Positions 1 through 25,619 of a stretch of DNA of 64,000 nt are shown in pieces; the stretch's first letter is position 1; every line of letters begins with the position of its first letter. The notes under the pieces are model-generated. The model was not told the DNA's origin and did not search any database. It worked only from the letters and a program-made list of their open reading frames with translations. This stretch comes from Tubiluchus corallicola (taxonomy: Eukaryota; Priapulida; Priapulimorpha; Priapulimorphida; Tubiluchidae). The stretch covers positions 300,116 to 364,115 of the forward strand of contig JAQGDQ010000064.1 of NCBI GenBank assembly GCA_030141605.1. The letters are read 5' to 3'. Both the position numbers and the translations under genes were made by a program.

Positions 1-1176
1 ATGCAAAAAAAACACGCCACGTCTTACGCAGTCCCCTATTCGCCAATCCAACATTCATGACCGAGCTAGGCGATGGTATGCGCGTATTATAATAAAACTG
101 GAATAGGACTAAGAATAGTTACTGAGAATTAAGCTCAAGATAGACCTTTTACGTACATAACGAAATCCAATGTACTAGTTTTTCAGTGACATGAGGCTGT
201 GACATTTAAAAGCTTTTACTCGGGAATATGCGCGGACTTGTATCAGTTGCCAAATGTAATAAAACACGTTCTAAAATATATAAGCATTTGATAGCTTATT
301 ATATACAAATAGCCTTATTTCTTATGCGTGTGATACATCAAAGCGTCCAACGCTTGGGGTTCGCGTCCAGCGTTCCGAAGCGAGAAAGAATATGTATACA
401 TATATTATCAATAAGTGACGAAACAAACGATTTTGGCAACGGACGATGGAAGCTCTTCTTATTTTCTAGTGCCATGCGTCCAGCGTCTGTTCCTCAAACA
501 TACAAAGAAGGATGGCCTGCAAATTGCTATACGAATAAATAATGTAAAAAGAAAGCATTGCAAAACTAAATTTGATATAGTCAATTTTGTTTTTCTGCGA
601 AGCCTGAGATCGAGGACGCTTTGATTTTAGCTTATTACCCAGTGAACCCTATACCCTGGATGCTGAAAGCCAGATGCTAGTCGCTGTACGCTGAAAGCCA
701 GATGCCAGACACTTGACGCTTTGGTATATCAGAAGATTAAAAGCCGAGTGATTATATTAATAATTAAAACAAACGTTAATAAGACAAATTATACTGTTAT
801 ACTAGCTAAAAAATAATTAGCCCGACTTAAACTATCTAAACTCGCACAGTATTCATATTACATAACTGGTATGATAGTGAGATTTGATTGCCGTTATCAA
901 TTTTCTATTAGTAATACTACGAGTACATGCATACTGGGGAAACCGTGGTCGTCCCATGGTCATGTCCCATAGTCCCATGGTCATGCTGCAAGAAACAATT
1001 GTCCGTCGTGTTTTATTTTTCTACGTGTACAGTGGTAGTTCGAAACGTTGTGCACTTACTTTGTTTTTCCTCGCTTTTTTTATTCGTTGTCGCTATTCTT
1101 GCCATTAAAAATTAATCCGTGCTTTATATCTGCTACGCAACTCTTTGACTGCTGCTGTTAATTACATTTTGTATAG

Positions 1177-6582
<5,406 letters not shown>

Positions 6583-7147
6583 AAGAAATCTGTAGTTGTA
6601 GTCGCCATGGTGTGTCTACTAACCTCTAAATTGTGTGTTTGCATTAACATGTCACAGACTGTCGCTAAACAATTGTAGTTAGAAATGGACTATAGACAGA
6701 ATTTCTTCCTAAAATACAATTGTGACATTCCGACACCTCGAAACAGAAATAATACTGTCAAATATCGTACAAAAACAAAATTTGAACTTAAGTATTATAT
6801 CTGCAGGGTGTTCAGCTTTTCGACAAAGTTGTGGAAATGTGGATCGAAAAAAATCTAAAATCTTCGAATTTTTATAAATGCACTTTAGCTGTACTCATCT
6901 CTTCAACTATTTTTTATTGCTAAACAACAAATTATTTATTACTATCAGAAAATAATATATGGGAAAGTAATTTGTGCATGCATGAAACAATGTAAGGGCT
7001 ATATTTTTGGCGGTCCCTATTAATGAGAAAAGTGTTGTTTCTGCAATGAGTAGACTTGTATATAGTATTCTTAGAGAAGACTTGTATGAGAAAAATACAG
7101 GTTAGTTCTGTGAAAAGGAGTTTTCAATACCCTTTTTTCACTATTTC

Positions 7148-7235
7148 AATGCCCTAACTCTAACCCAACCTAATCCTAACCCTAACCCTCATCCACTTCA
7201 CGAACTAATTTTTTTGTGTGTGGGGAATTGTAAAC
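7148..7235 (+). repeat. Telomere-like MITE, copy 1 (left end missing)
   Basis: Degenerate CCCTAA/CCTAA units are followed by CACTTCACGAACTAATTT and GTGTGTGGGGAATTGTAAAC. The same order occurs at 15063-15230, where both inverted ends are present. This copy sits between the two alternative last exons of tetraspanin A and lacks the left inverted end. Confidence 0.6.
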
Positions 7236-7437
7236 TTTAGCTAAGTATTTATATAGCGATGCCTTTTTAACGCTGCATTTCGCATTGTAATGATAATAAC
7301 GTTTTTCGATCAACGTAGTGACGAGTGAAACATGCCAAATTAATTGCATCCAGGAGGCGTGGTGTAAATAGGCCTTAAGAGAATCGTGCATTCATGCTAT
7401 TGTGTATTTATACTTATATTTTTTCTTGTAATTTCAG

Positions 7438-7485
7438 ATATTCGGTATTATCTTTGCAATCTGTCTTTCCATGGGGATAGACTAA
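7438..7485 (+). CDS. Alternative last exon of tetraspanin A
   Basis: A second terminal exon lies 855 bp downstream of the first. It is preceded by a good acceptor (TTGTAATTTCAG), is phase 0 like the first, and ends in TAA. It encodes IFGIIFAICL, the same ten membrane-4 residues as exon 6517-6582, then SMGID and a stop. The two exons differ at eight third-codon positions over those ten codons and at no amino acid. Splicing exon 5275-5358 to this one would replace an 11-residue tail ending GYTV by a 5-residue tail. Whether both are used cannot be shown from sequence alone. Confidence 0.8.
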   Translation: MFGIIFAICLSMGID

Positions 7486-7856
7486 ACAGCTGCTGAAACT
7501 TTAGGCCTATAAACTTCTTTGCATTAGCTATTATTTCAAATTTAGGTCCATACAACAAAAGTAATTGTCGCGTTTATGATGTGACAAGTTGATGATTTTA
7601 TGTGACGGCGTACGTAAATGAAGCACTTCGTGACCAAAATTACCTTGTTTATATGTGCATTAATTATGATGTATTATGATAAATTTGACAAATATCTGAG
7701 CTCACTATAATAATTATATTGCTATTGTCAACGTTTTTATAGAGAACTTAAGTGATTCACAAGGTAATTAGATGTAAGACAAAAATTATATTTTTACTTT
7801 ATTTACTTCAAGTATCTTGCTTTATATTAATATCATAGTACCCTTATAAAATACGT

Positions 7857-7893
7857 ATATATATATATATAATTATATATATATATATATATA
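7857..7893. repeat. (AT)n microsatellite
   Basis: Alternating AT tract downstream of tetraspanin A's distal stop codon, directly followed by the palindrome TAGGCCTA. Confidence 0.95.
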
Positions 7894-8156
7894 AGTAGGC
7901 CTAAATAAGATAATTGTAGATGTAAGAAGGATGATTTCTGTGAGTTACACATGAATGAGAATCATTTTAATGAAAACCAATGATAAGGTGCGGTTTAATA
8001 GAATGTTATATGTACAGTATAAACAAGTTCTAGTTGACAGACACTGTCCTGCACATTTTACTGTTATTTTGCTGCAGGTGAATAGAAGTGATTGTGTTTT
8101 ATCTAGTGGTCCAGTCTGGTGCCAATTTTAAACGCTGAAAGCCATAATAAAAACGC

Positions 8157-8162
8157 AATAAA
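8157..8162 (+). promoter_or_regulatory. Candidate poly(A) signal for tetraspanin A
   Basis: AATAAA lies about 670 bp after the TAA of the distal last exon. No AATAAA was seen between the proximal stop at 6582 and the distal exon at 7438, so the proximal isoform would need a variant signal or the same distal site. Confidence 0.4.
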
Positions 8163-8165
8163 TCT

Positions 8166-11100
8166 AATCATTCGTTTTTGTAAACTAAGACTATCACACA
8201 TATTTGCAATCTGGTTGTAAGTTGTAATTTTTCCCTGCTTGTTACACGACGGTTTGCAATTGTACAAACAAAACTGGATACTTGTTTAATATATTGACGA
8301 TCTCTAATGGCGCATCACTAGCATTACATTGTAACAAAACAAGTTTTAAACTATAATAGTTAGTTACTACAAGAACATGAGTTATGTGTGTGTTGTCCTA
8401 TTAAAGTAACTAGGTAAAAAAAAAGACTTTGCAAATCTGTGATGCGAACATGGCAAGCTGACATATTAAAATTTAATCCAGAAATTAATTATGAAATTCA
8501 TACCTTTGTCAAGTTTTGCATTATTGTAATTATGTTGTTGGAGTACATCAAGAATTCTAATTTACGCGTATATAAGGCATATAAATTTTCTATAATGCTT
8601 ACTACGTTTATTTAGGCATTAATGTCGACCTTTAATGTAGGAATACAAAATGAACTGCACGTCAGTATTGACGAGTTTTTATAATGTTAATATATATATT
8701 CAATTACAGGAGTACAAATGGGTTTTTGTTTTATTTTTCTTCTGGCGTATGTATTATTAATAAACAAATCGATGGTTTAACCAAAAAAGTGACTGTACGA
8801 TAACGGTGGTTACATGAACAATTCTTTGTTACGCGTCAAATGTTAAACATATAAGCTAAGCACAACTTGTGTATTTTGAGCTTTACACATTGAGTTAGAG
8901 AAATAATTTTAATAAATTACTTTATAAATTTGAGGCAACATGCATAACCACTAATTCCAAATTGCTAACAAAAACTAATAATAAACCAGAATAATAAGCT
9001 CTTCAGTACTTTTAGCACTGTTTAACACACCAATGGTAGGCAAGGACTGTTTTGCGGTGAAAGCTGCAAAAGCAGATGAGGTGCTTAGAAAAACGTCGCT
9101 ACTTGTAACCGTCCCGCTACCACGGTCAAGGGGCACAGTGCCCAAACAAACAACCAAATTTCTGTGTATTAGCCAATTTTGGCTATAAATTAAAACAAAC
9201 TTCTGAATTTAACATAGTTGTATGTATGGTTTCCTTTAGTTTCTGCGCTATGACTTTCAAGTATATTTTAAAAGAATTTTCGCGGTCGATGTTCTACCTT
9301 GTCATTTTACAAAAAAAAAACAAGCGAGAAATTTGTTCGCAAGCTTTAATAACCAGACCTAAGTAAAATTTAATTTTAAACCAGACCTTCATACCGCCAA
9401 ACAGTTAACAGAATTGCAAGAATTTTCACTTCCAAAAGATATGGCATGTAATTACAACAAAACATCTAACAGAATCAGTAAAATTAAGTTAAAGTGTAAC
9501 TAAACCCTCACGATCATTAAGGGTTTATAACCTAAAATCCTACTCTTGTTACTAATATTCAATTTATTTTATTATGAACTTACTGCAAAACTTGTTTCTT
9601 CTGATTTTTTATCACTTCATTGTTCACCAGTGGTATTAAATTTGAAGAACCGCCATTTTTGTTGCGCGAGACGAATGACGTTATGAGCACGGTCACGAGG
9701 TCACCAAAGATCGGTAGACAATAATTATATATATATTATATATATATATGATTCGAGACTACAGCTCCAGGCGACAGCACCATTTTCGGTGATCTACATC
9801 CATAAAGGTCTCTATTCAGTCCTTTACCAGTAGGAGTTTATTTTTCGAATCGGTCCCACAGGGAGGAACGGGGGGCGAAAAACCTCCAAAAATGGCCAAA
9901 CAGCCTGTAGAAAAACATTCTATCGGCGCCTGGTGGGACTCTCAGAAGGAGATACACTTGTCTTTAGAAAAAGGAGAAACAGGGCTATCCGATGTGAGAC
10001 ACTTTTGGAGGTGCAGTGACGAGTTCATTGGAGGTTTCATTTTGGGCGATTTTCACTAGGAAAACTGCTGACGCAAAACCATTGATCTGACGTCATTCGG
10101 TTGTACTCTGCCTGTACCTTGGCCTCAGTAAAAGCTGATGCTGGCTTTGCGTTATTTAAATGATTAGGTGTAGGATGTTCGGGGCCTTGGCTAGTTTAAG
10201 ATAGTTTCATGTGCTAATTCTGTCAGAAGTTAGACCATAACATTTAAACAAATTTATAATTTTATAATGCATAATTTATATTCATTATTGTGTATATTCA
10301 TCAATTAATTAAATATAATTTATTTATTATTTATTTATTTTACGTTTATTTCAGTACATAAAAAGTAATATGGAATAATAAACAAAACGTAGTTGAAAAT
10401 CACAATTAAAAAATATTTCTGCAAAACACGTTAAATAAATATTTGCACAAAGAACAGAGAATTAGTAAACTAAATATGTAAAAAGGGTTAGTAAGTGTAT
10501 ATTCCCAACGGGCAAATATATTCGAAGTTAAAATGATGTCAGTATTATGAATAAAAGTGCGTATGATTTCATTGCTTGAATTTAAAACTCGGTGACGCAG
10601 GCTGAAAGTGTTTTTGCGTAAAATGACTTTAAAATGATTACAGCCATTTTCGGCACATATTCTCGATGCTATGGTGCACCTACGGTAAGCAAAAAACTTC
10701 GTCACTGCAAAATAGCAGGCCGTTTTTAATTTCTTAATAGTACCAGCATTAAAAGTAATCCATTATTACTATGGTTTTACTTATTACTTAGTATGATTAC
10801 AAAACAAAAATTCCAATAACTGCAGTTTTTCTGACAATGCTATTCTGATGATTTCAAAATTATATTGCTGGATGATAGCACATTACTCGGCTTACACCAG
10901 TAGATAGTGAAGAAGCTTACAGCAACGACGAAACAGTCAGTTGACTTAAATATTCTCAGTGAAGCTTAAACAGCAGAAACTACGTTACAAGCACAAAATA
11001 ACAGCAAAATATTTAATACGGTTCCTTATGTCCGATTTTTGCTCTCGTAGGAGTTAATTTTTTATGAAAATGAAGGATTGTGACCCTTAGTCCAAAAAAT

Positions 11101-12933
11101 GGATGTCATTTTTTCGAGCCTATTAAGGGCCATTAAGGCCCCTTCAATTAGATCTCAGATCAGAGAAATGCAATTGACTATAAAGACATGCCTGAAAATC
11201 ACAGGAAAGGGTATTTTGTGGTCCTAAATGGCCGATTTAATATTAGTTCCTTTGTAAGGACGAACCCAACTGCCATAGCAACCCCATTTTGCGAAATTCT
11301 TTCTGGACTGGAAATAGGGCACGTCCCAATTATTTGGTGTACAAATCTGAAACTTACTCGAACGGGGTATTTGATAATGCTAAACATAAGAACATATGAA
11401 CTTAGTTTTTCTGTGTGGATATCGTAAATCTTAAATCAAGTACAAAATTATAAATACTGCAGGAAAGAGGTTTTTGCCATGCCGAATTCAACGTATTATT
11501 GGTATTCTTGAACAAACGAAACTAGTTGCCCAAACGGGCGAGTTTACGGTTTTCAAGGACCACAGAGCGATACCAACTTAGCGCGACCATTGCATCTCTC
11601 ATTCTTCACAATGCGACCAAAATGAAAGATAGTATTTTAAAATACTGTACAGAAAATCCAATGGCTGTGCTTGACAAAATTAAACAAGATATCCTCAGAT
11701 ATCCTTCACTCTATATAAAGGTGAAGCTAGGTTTAAAGATTTCGTTTCATTTAGACTGAAGAAGTCCACTGCCATTAAGCCTATTTGAGATCACATTGAA
11801 AAAATGAAATTACGAGTTTTCAACATCAGTCGAAAAAAGATAGCATTTAAAATTCAAGAGAAAGTGGTGAAGCAAATTTCATTTCAAAATAGTAAGTTTA
11901 TTCCATCACTTTGAGAAAATCCCTTCTGAACAGGTTTCTTTGTGGAAAAAATCTCATGTGAGGTCTTCTATATAAGGTTTTCTTGAATGAAAACTCCGCA
12001 GAAAGGGTTTTTTCAATGTACATTTTTTTCGATAAACCCTTAAAGGTTTTCATCGGGAACTCTAATATAACCCTTTTTAAACAATTTAAAAACCCATTCT
12101 ATTAAACGGTGCACTCTCTGTTAAGAGAGAAATATTTGACTTAAAACAAATGGTAGGCAAAAACAAAGGTGTTCAGCAGCAAAGTACTTTTACAAAAAAC
12201 AGATCTCTTTCAGGGTCACTATATACTTCAGTTACATCTAAGCATGAGCACTCTTCTGTTATTAGGTCGAGCTGTGAACTTTTTTTCAGGCTATGAAAAA
12301 TTATAATACTGTCTAATATTTATACCTTTATACCTATTCAGAAACATTTTTTTCTGAGTGAATGTGCAAGCTGTTAAATTCACCCACAGCGCCCAGTAAA
12401 TTCCAAACCCTGTTTTTAGATTAGATTTAGATTTATTTATTTTTTTTAGTAATATAAATTAAAAATGCTAGTTTGTAACTAATTACTTATCTTACTGACA
12501 TAAAATTAGTGTAATACGGGAGCTAAATAACAAGCTTGATTAAAATTGCAAAATAATTTCGCTACAAATGGCTGCAGTAATCTAGCAATCTCTCTACAGT
12601 ATAAGCAAGCGCTTCATCTAAATCTGTGGTTGGGCTATATAGGCATTTAAAACAAAATTAATTCTACCTTTGTTACAGTCGTTGAAATTTTGAAATGTTG
12701 CCGATTGTTTGAAACGTGAAAAACTAGGTCTCAGTCGTTCTATTTATTTGTGAATTTTCTATTATACAAACGCCTGTGCTTTCTTTTATTGTGTTGTGTG
12801 TGTGTGTGTGGTGTGTAGATTTATTCTGTTCGTTGCAGAAACGCACAGCAACAATTCAGATTTCGCTAATACAATTATTTTAGTAACTTAATCGCCGAGA
12901 CTCAACGAGCTGCTAACTAACATAGTATTCAAG
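8166..12933. other. Intergenic, no gene recognised
   Basis: Between tetraspanins A and B. AT-rich, with an (AT)n tract at about 9727-9750. A more GC-rich stretch at about 9650-10190 stands out but has no coding sense or terminal repeats that I could identify. ORFs of 60-100 codons here have no recognisable motif. The promoter and 5' UTR of tetraspanin B must lie near the right end, but no core element could be picked out confidently. Confidence 0.6.
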
Positions 12934-21558
<8,625 letters not shown>

Positions 21559-21597
21559 CGGATGTATCACTATTTTAAAATATAAAAGAAATGCACT

Positions 21598-21603
21598 AAT
21601 AAA
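21598..21603 (+). promoter_or_regulatory. Candidate poly(A) signal for tetraspanin B
   Basis: AATAAA lies 40 bp after the stop codon and would give a very short 3' UTR. It is the first such hexamer downstream. Confidence 0.5.
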
Positions 21604-22914
21604 ATTTAAGGATGTTTTCCGTACATGAGCTAACCAATTGTTTTGTTTATTAAGCTGGAATGTCAATGATAACCTATAATTGATAACCTTATAAGCACAT
21701 TAATAGTATGCGCTTAAATTATATGAGGGCAGAAATACAAACAAAAAAACATTTATTAACGAACTGCAATGTAATTAGTGAAATTAGAAGAAATCCTAGG
21801 CGAACTTTTCTGCACTGTCTACTATTATGGAGAGTAAACACGCATTTGAAATTTGCTTCAAGGGTTAGCAAAACTTTTCAAAACTTAAAAGAGCACTTTT
21901 ATTAATATTTGCTATTCGCTTAAAATATAAAATTATTATGTACAATCACTTTTTCTATTGCATAAGGTTAGCACAACTATTTCATTTTAAATACTACTGT
22001 GACCCGCTTATGATTAATTTTTAACGAAAAAGAATAATGGACTGTAGATTTTATTATTTTCTTGCTACCCTAGTTTTTGTATCATTCATTGTATTTATAG
22101 TCAATAAATTATTTATTGTATACATAATTTTAACGAGATTCCGTTTCACTGTTTATTTATCAAATTTTCATCAAGTAGAAACTCTATATTTCTATAAACT
22201 TTAGTAGGCTTATTACGCATCACAGATTAGACCTATCTGAGTCGTTTTTAATTTTTTCGTTTTACTTCGTAATTTTCATTAGATATATCGATTAAACCAG
22301 CACTAAAATTAATAGTCTTATCGTTCTTATCGAACTCAATAGTTAAGCCTTTGCTTAAAAGCCATTCTATCCAGTGACTTGAGTTGTGAAATAAGCAAGC
22401 TATTACTATACAGTTCTTTGAAAGTAAGAATGAACTGTTTTTCAGAAGTTCCACAATAGTACGTTTAAAAAATACTATTAAAAGGTGACGTTTCAAGAAC
22501 ACGCTAGTTCTCGTCATCATATCAGAGAAGCAAGCCATATAAAAGGCGTATGACGTAGGTAAAAATGCCACACATAAAAAGGCACAAGAAAAACTGGCAC
22601 AGTAAAAAAAAAGAAAGGGAAAAAATGGCATACTTAGTAAAATATGAGTTTAATTAATACTTTACTAGAATCAGAAGCAAACAAATTTTAATATTTATTC
22701 CTAATTAATACTTATTATAATAAAACAAGGCACACTGGTTTCATTACAAACAATATAAATATCTCATCTCCGCGTATATAAAATTAATATAATGCAAGAG
22801 ATTTAAAATGTACTAAAAGCTTCACAGTCATTAAAAAACAATAAAGCCTGATAAAAATGGCTAAAGAGTAAGTAACTGACAACAAGAAATGCCAGCATAT
22901 GTGGAAGTCTTGAA

Positions 22915-23045
22915 TGTAGGTAAAAATGGCACAGGAAAAAATGGCATAAATGGAAAAGATGGTACAGGCAAAAATGGAACACGAAAAAATGGCACAGGAA
23001 AAAATGGCACGGTAAAATTGGCACAGGAAAAAATGGTACACTTAT
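22915..23045 (+). repeat. ATGGCACAGGAAAAA minisatellite
   Basis: At least eight degenerate units of AAAAATGGCACAGG / AAAAATGGCATAAATGG. Related tracts stand at 22555-22640 on the same strand and 23770-23900 inverted. A short piece at about 39130-39165 lies inside the 2.1 kb TIR element. Confidence 0.85.
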
Positions 23046-23079
23046 TAAAATATGAGTTTAGGGTTAGGATTACTGTGAG

Positions 23080-23400
23080 GAATAATTATTTTAGTTATTT
23101 TTGTTTCTGCCAAGGAAGTTATACTTCAACACAGTTTGTTTGTTTGTTTGTTTGTTTGTCTGTTTGTTTGGTTATTTTTGTCTGTCATGGCAGTAAACCT
23201 ATTACGCAACTACTACCTAACAGATTTCCATGAAACTTTGTAGAGAAGGCAGGTATTGAATGCCAAAATGGGAATCTTTTCGCCGATTCTTTTTTCGCAA
23301 AACTTGACCGAACACCGTTGGTGAGGCACTTCACGGAGGTCTCAAACGGGGTGTTTAGTACTTCTTTTGTTATTATCTCCACCAGGACACACAACTATGA
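23080..23400 (+). repeat. Interspersed repeat with (GTTT)n core
   Basis: TTTCTGCCAAGGAAGTTATACTTCAAC, then (GTTT)n, a CTGTC motif, an ATTACGCAACTACT-like segment and TTTCCATGAAACTTTGT. The same order occurs inverted at about 38860-39090. This is therefore a dispersed family; its class is not identified. Confidence 0.7.
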
Positions 23401-24426
23401 GTAGTTACAGGTTCCATTTCGAGAAATTCTCGCTTGTAAAAATGTGTAACCCTGTTAATCTATTAATTTTGAATCTTTAAATCTGGTACATGTATTTCGA
23501 CAGTTTTTTAACAGCAAAATTTTTATTTTGGTAGTATTTTATGTGTGTGTGACGTGGTAGCTATACTACATATGTAGCAGTTTTTATTGTATGTGTGTGT
23601 GTTGATATTATGGGTTGCACCTGGAATAAAGTACTTCTTATCGCTTATTGACTTATTTTATTTAACTTCATCCGAATCTGAGTCTATTAAGCCACTATGT
23701 ATGACATGTTGCATCATAATTATTTTAATTATTTTCTTATTATTGAAATTATCAGTATCAAAGCAATACATATGCCATTTTTCCTTATTTTCCATTTGTG
23801 CGATTTTTGCTTGTACAATTTTTACCTATTTTTCCATTTGTGCCATTTTTTCCTGTTCCATTTTTTTTACCACGTCATGGTACCACGTTCCATGTCATTT
23901 TACCACGCACCTATCTGGGTAGAAACATTTGTCATTAATGGTTTCACACGAAAATATTTCGCACGTATAGGCCCTATAGGCCATTTGCCGTAGTAAGCCT
24001 ATACACCCTTGCATATTTATCTTTTCTGATAGGTCTATAGAACGTAGTCGTTCGAAATAAAATCAGGTGAAACTGAATCGCAATTGCGACAGAAAAAACA
24101 TTGTTGAAATCACTGTTTCGTAATGAACTTGTAATTATTGTCGGTATTATAATAGAACGTTGACAATCATTTTTACGTATTATTGTGTAACGACTGATAA
24201 ACGAATGCGATAATTACAATGTAAAAAGCGAAAGCTACAACTACTTCCGTGAATAGTGATTAAGACCTTTATTGTGCATGTTCTGCTCGAAGTAACTACT
24301 TTCGTGAAGTTCTGCTTGACAGAATAGAATAACGCAGTGCATACATCTAAAAACAACTTCTTAATTTTAGCTGCATTGTGTTCTTATGAATACCTTTTTA
24401 TTAATTTACCCCAAAGAATCACCACA

Positions 24427-25522
24427 ATGACTATAGGATGTGGAGCCACAGTTGCCAAGCTGCTTTTGTACATATTCAATTTCGCTTTGTTTGTAAGTCA
24501 TTATATTTAAAAAACTTTAAACTTTTTATAAATTTTAATTATAGAAAAGGCCTACTGTGTATCACATGTAGTGTATCAGGTCTTTTAGTCATGGTGGGGT
24601 GTTTGTAAGGAAGGCTGAGGCAAGAAGTAGTACTATGGGCATTTGCAAAAAAAGAGATACAAATTGCAGAAGAGGAAATAAGATGAGTGAAAATGTTTGC
24701 ACCCAAAAATTGCTAACAATAATACATCACATTTCTTCCAACTACAATGTTTTAATAGAAAAACAAAATCAAAATTGCAAGCTCGAGAAAAGTTCTAAAT
24801 TATCATAACCAATTTTGCAACTAAATATACTGTTTTCTTTGTTTTCTGAAATCCTGAATCTAGGTAAAAGTCACAGGAAAAAGCCACAGAAAAGTCATAG
24901 GAAAAAGGTACAGGAAAAATAACCCTAACCTCAAACCCTAACCCTAACCAAAATTAATTGCTACTTTTTTCCTGTAACCTTTTCCTAACCAAAATTGTGA
25001 CTTTATTACTGGTCATCGAAATGCTGTATATAGCGTGGAATGTTTGTGTTTTAAGTCTGTAATCTTTTCGTTGTTTTTAATAAAACACGCATTAATATTT
25101 CACCGAATAAGTGAATAGATAAATAAATTTGCAGATCAACGGAATCATCATGATGGTTCTTGGGATATATAGTCTTACTGCAGAACAAAACTCCTACATT
25201 TTTACAGTGTTGGAAAATATAGAAGAATCTGAGGAAGTTATAAGGTTAGTTGGATAATGCATAATAGTGAAATATTGGTATTAAAAAATCGAAACAATAG
25301 GCTTATCATATATCATAGTCATACTTTCAGATGGTTTAGTGGCTGATGCATAAAGTTAGGTGAATAACATTAAAAATCAAATCATTCATCAAGCTATATG
25401 CAAGCTTTATTGAATCATAAGCACAAATCATGTTGCATTAATAGTTGTTTTAGCTGCAATTTTCTTGGTTCTGATAATGACAAGGTCATCACTGAGACAG
25501 ATAAGAAGCCTCTAGAAAAAAA

Positions 25523-25619
<97 letters not shown>

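Larger units (their letters stand above)
21604..24426. other. Intergenic, repeat-rich
   Basis: Between tetraspanins B and C. It holds dispersed ATGGCA-AAAA minisatellite tracts (about 22555-22640, 22915-23045 and, inverted, 23770-23900) and an interspersed repeat with a (GTTT)n core (23080-23400). A 127-codon minus-strand ORF (22248-22631) has its first ~25 codons made of the minisatellite. Its remainder (ending near VKRKN) has no motif I recognise, so I do not call it a gene. Confidence 0.6.
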
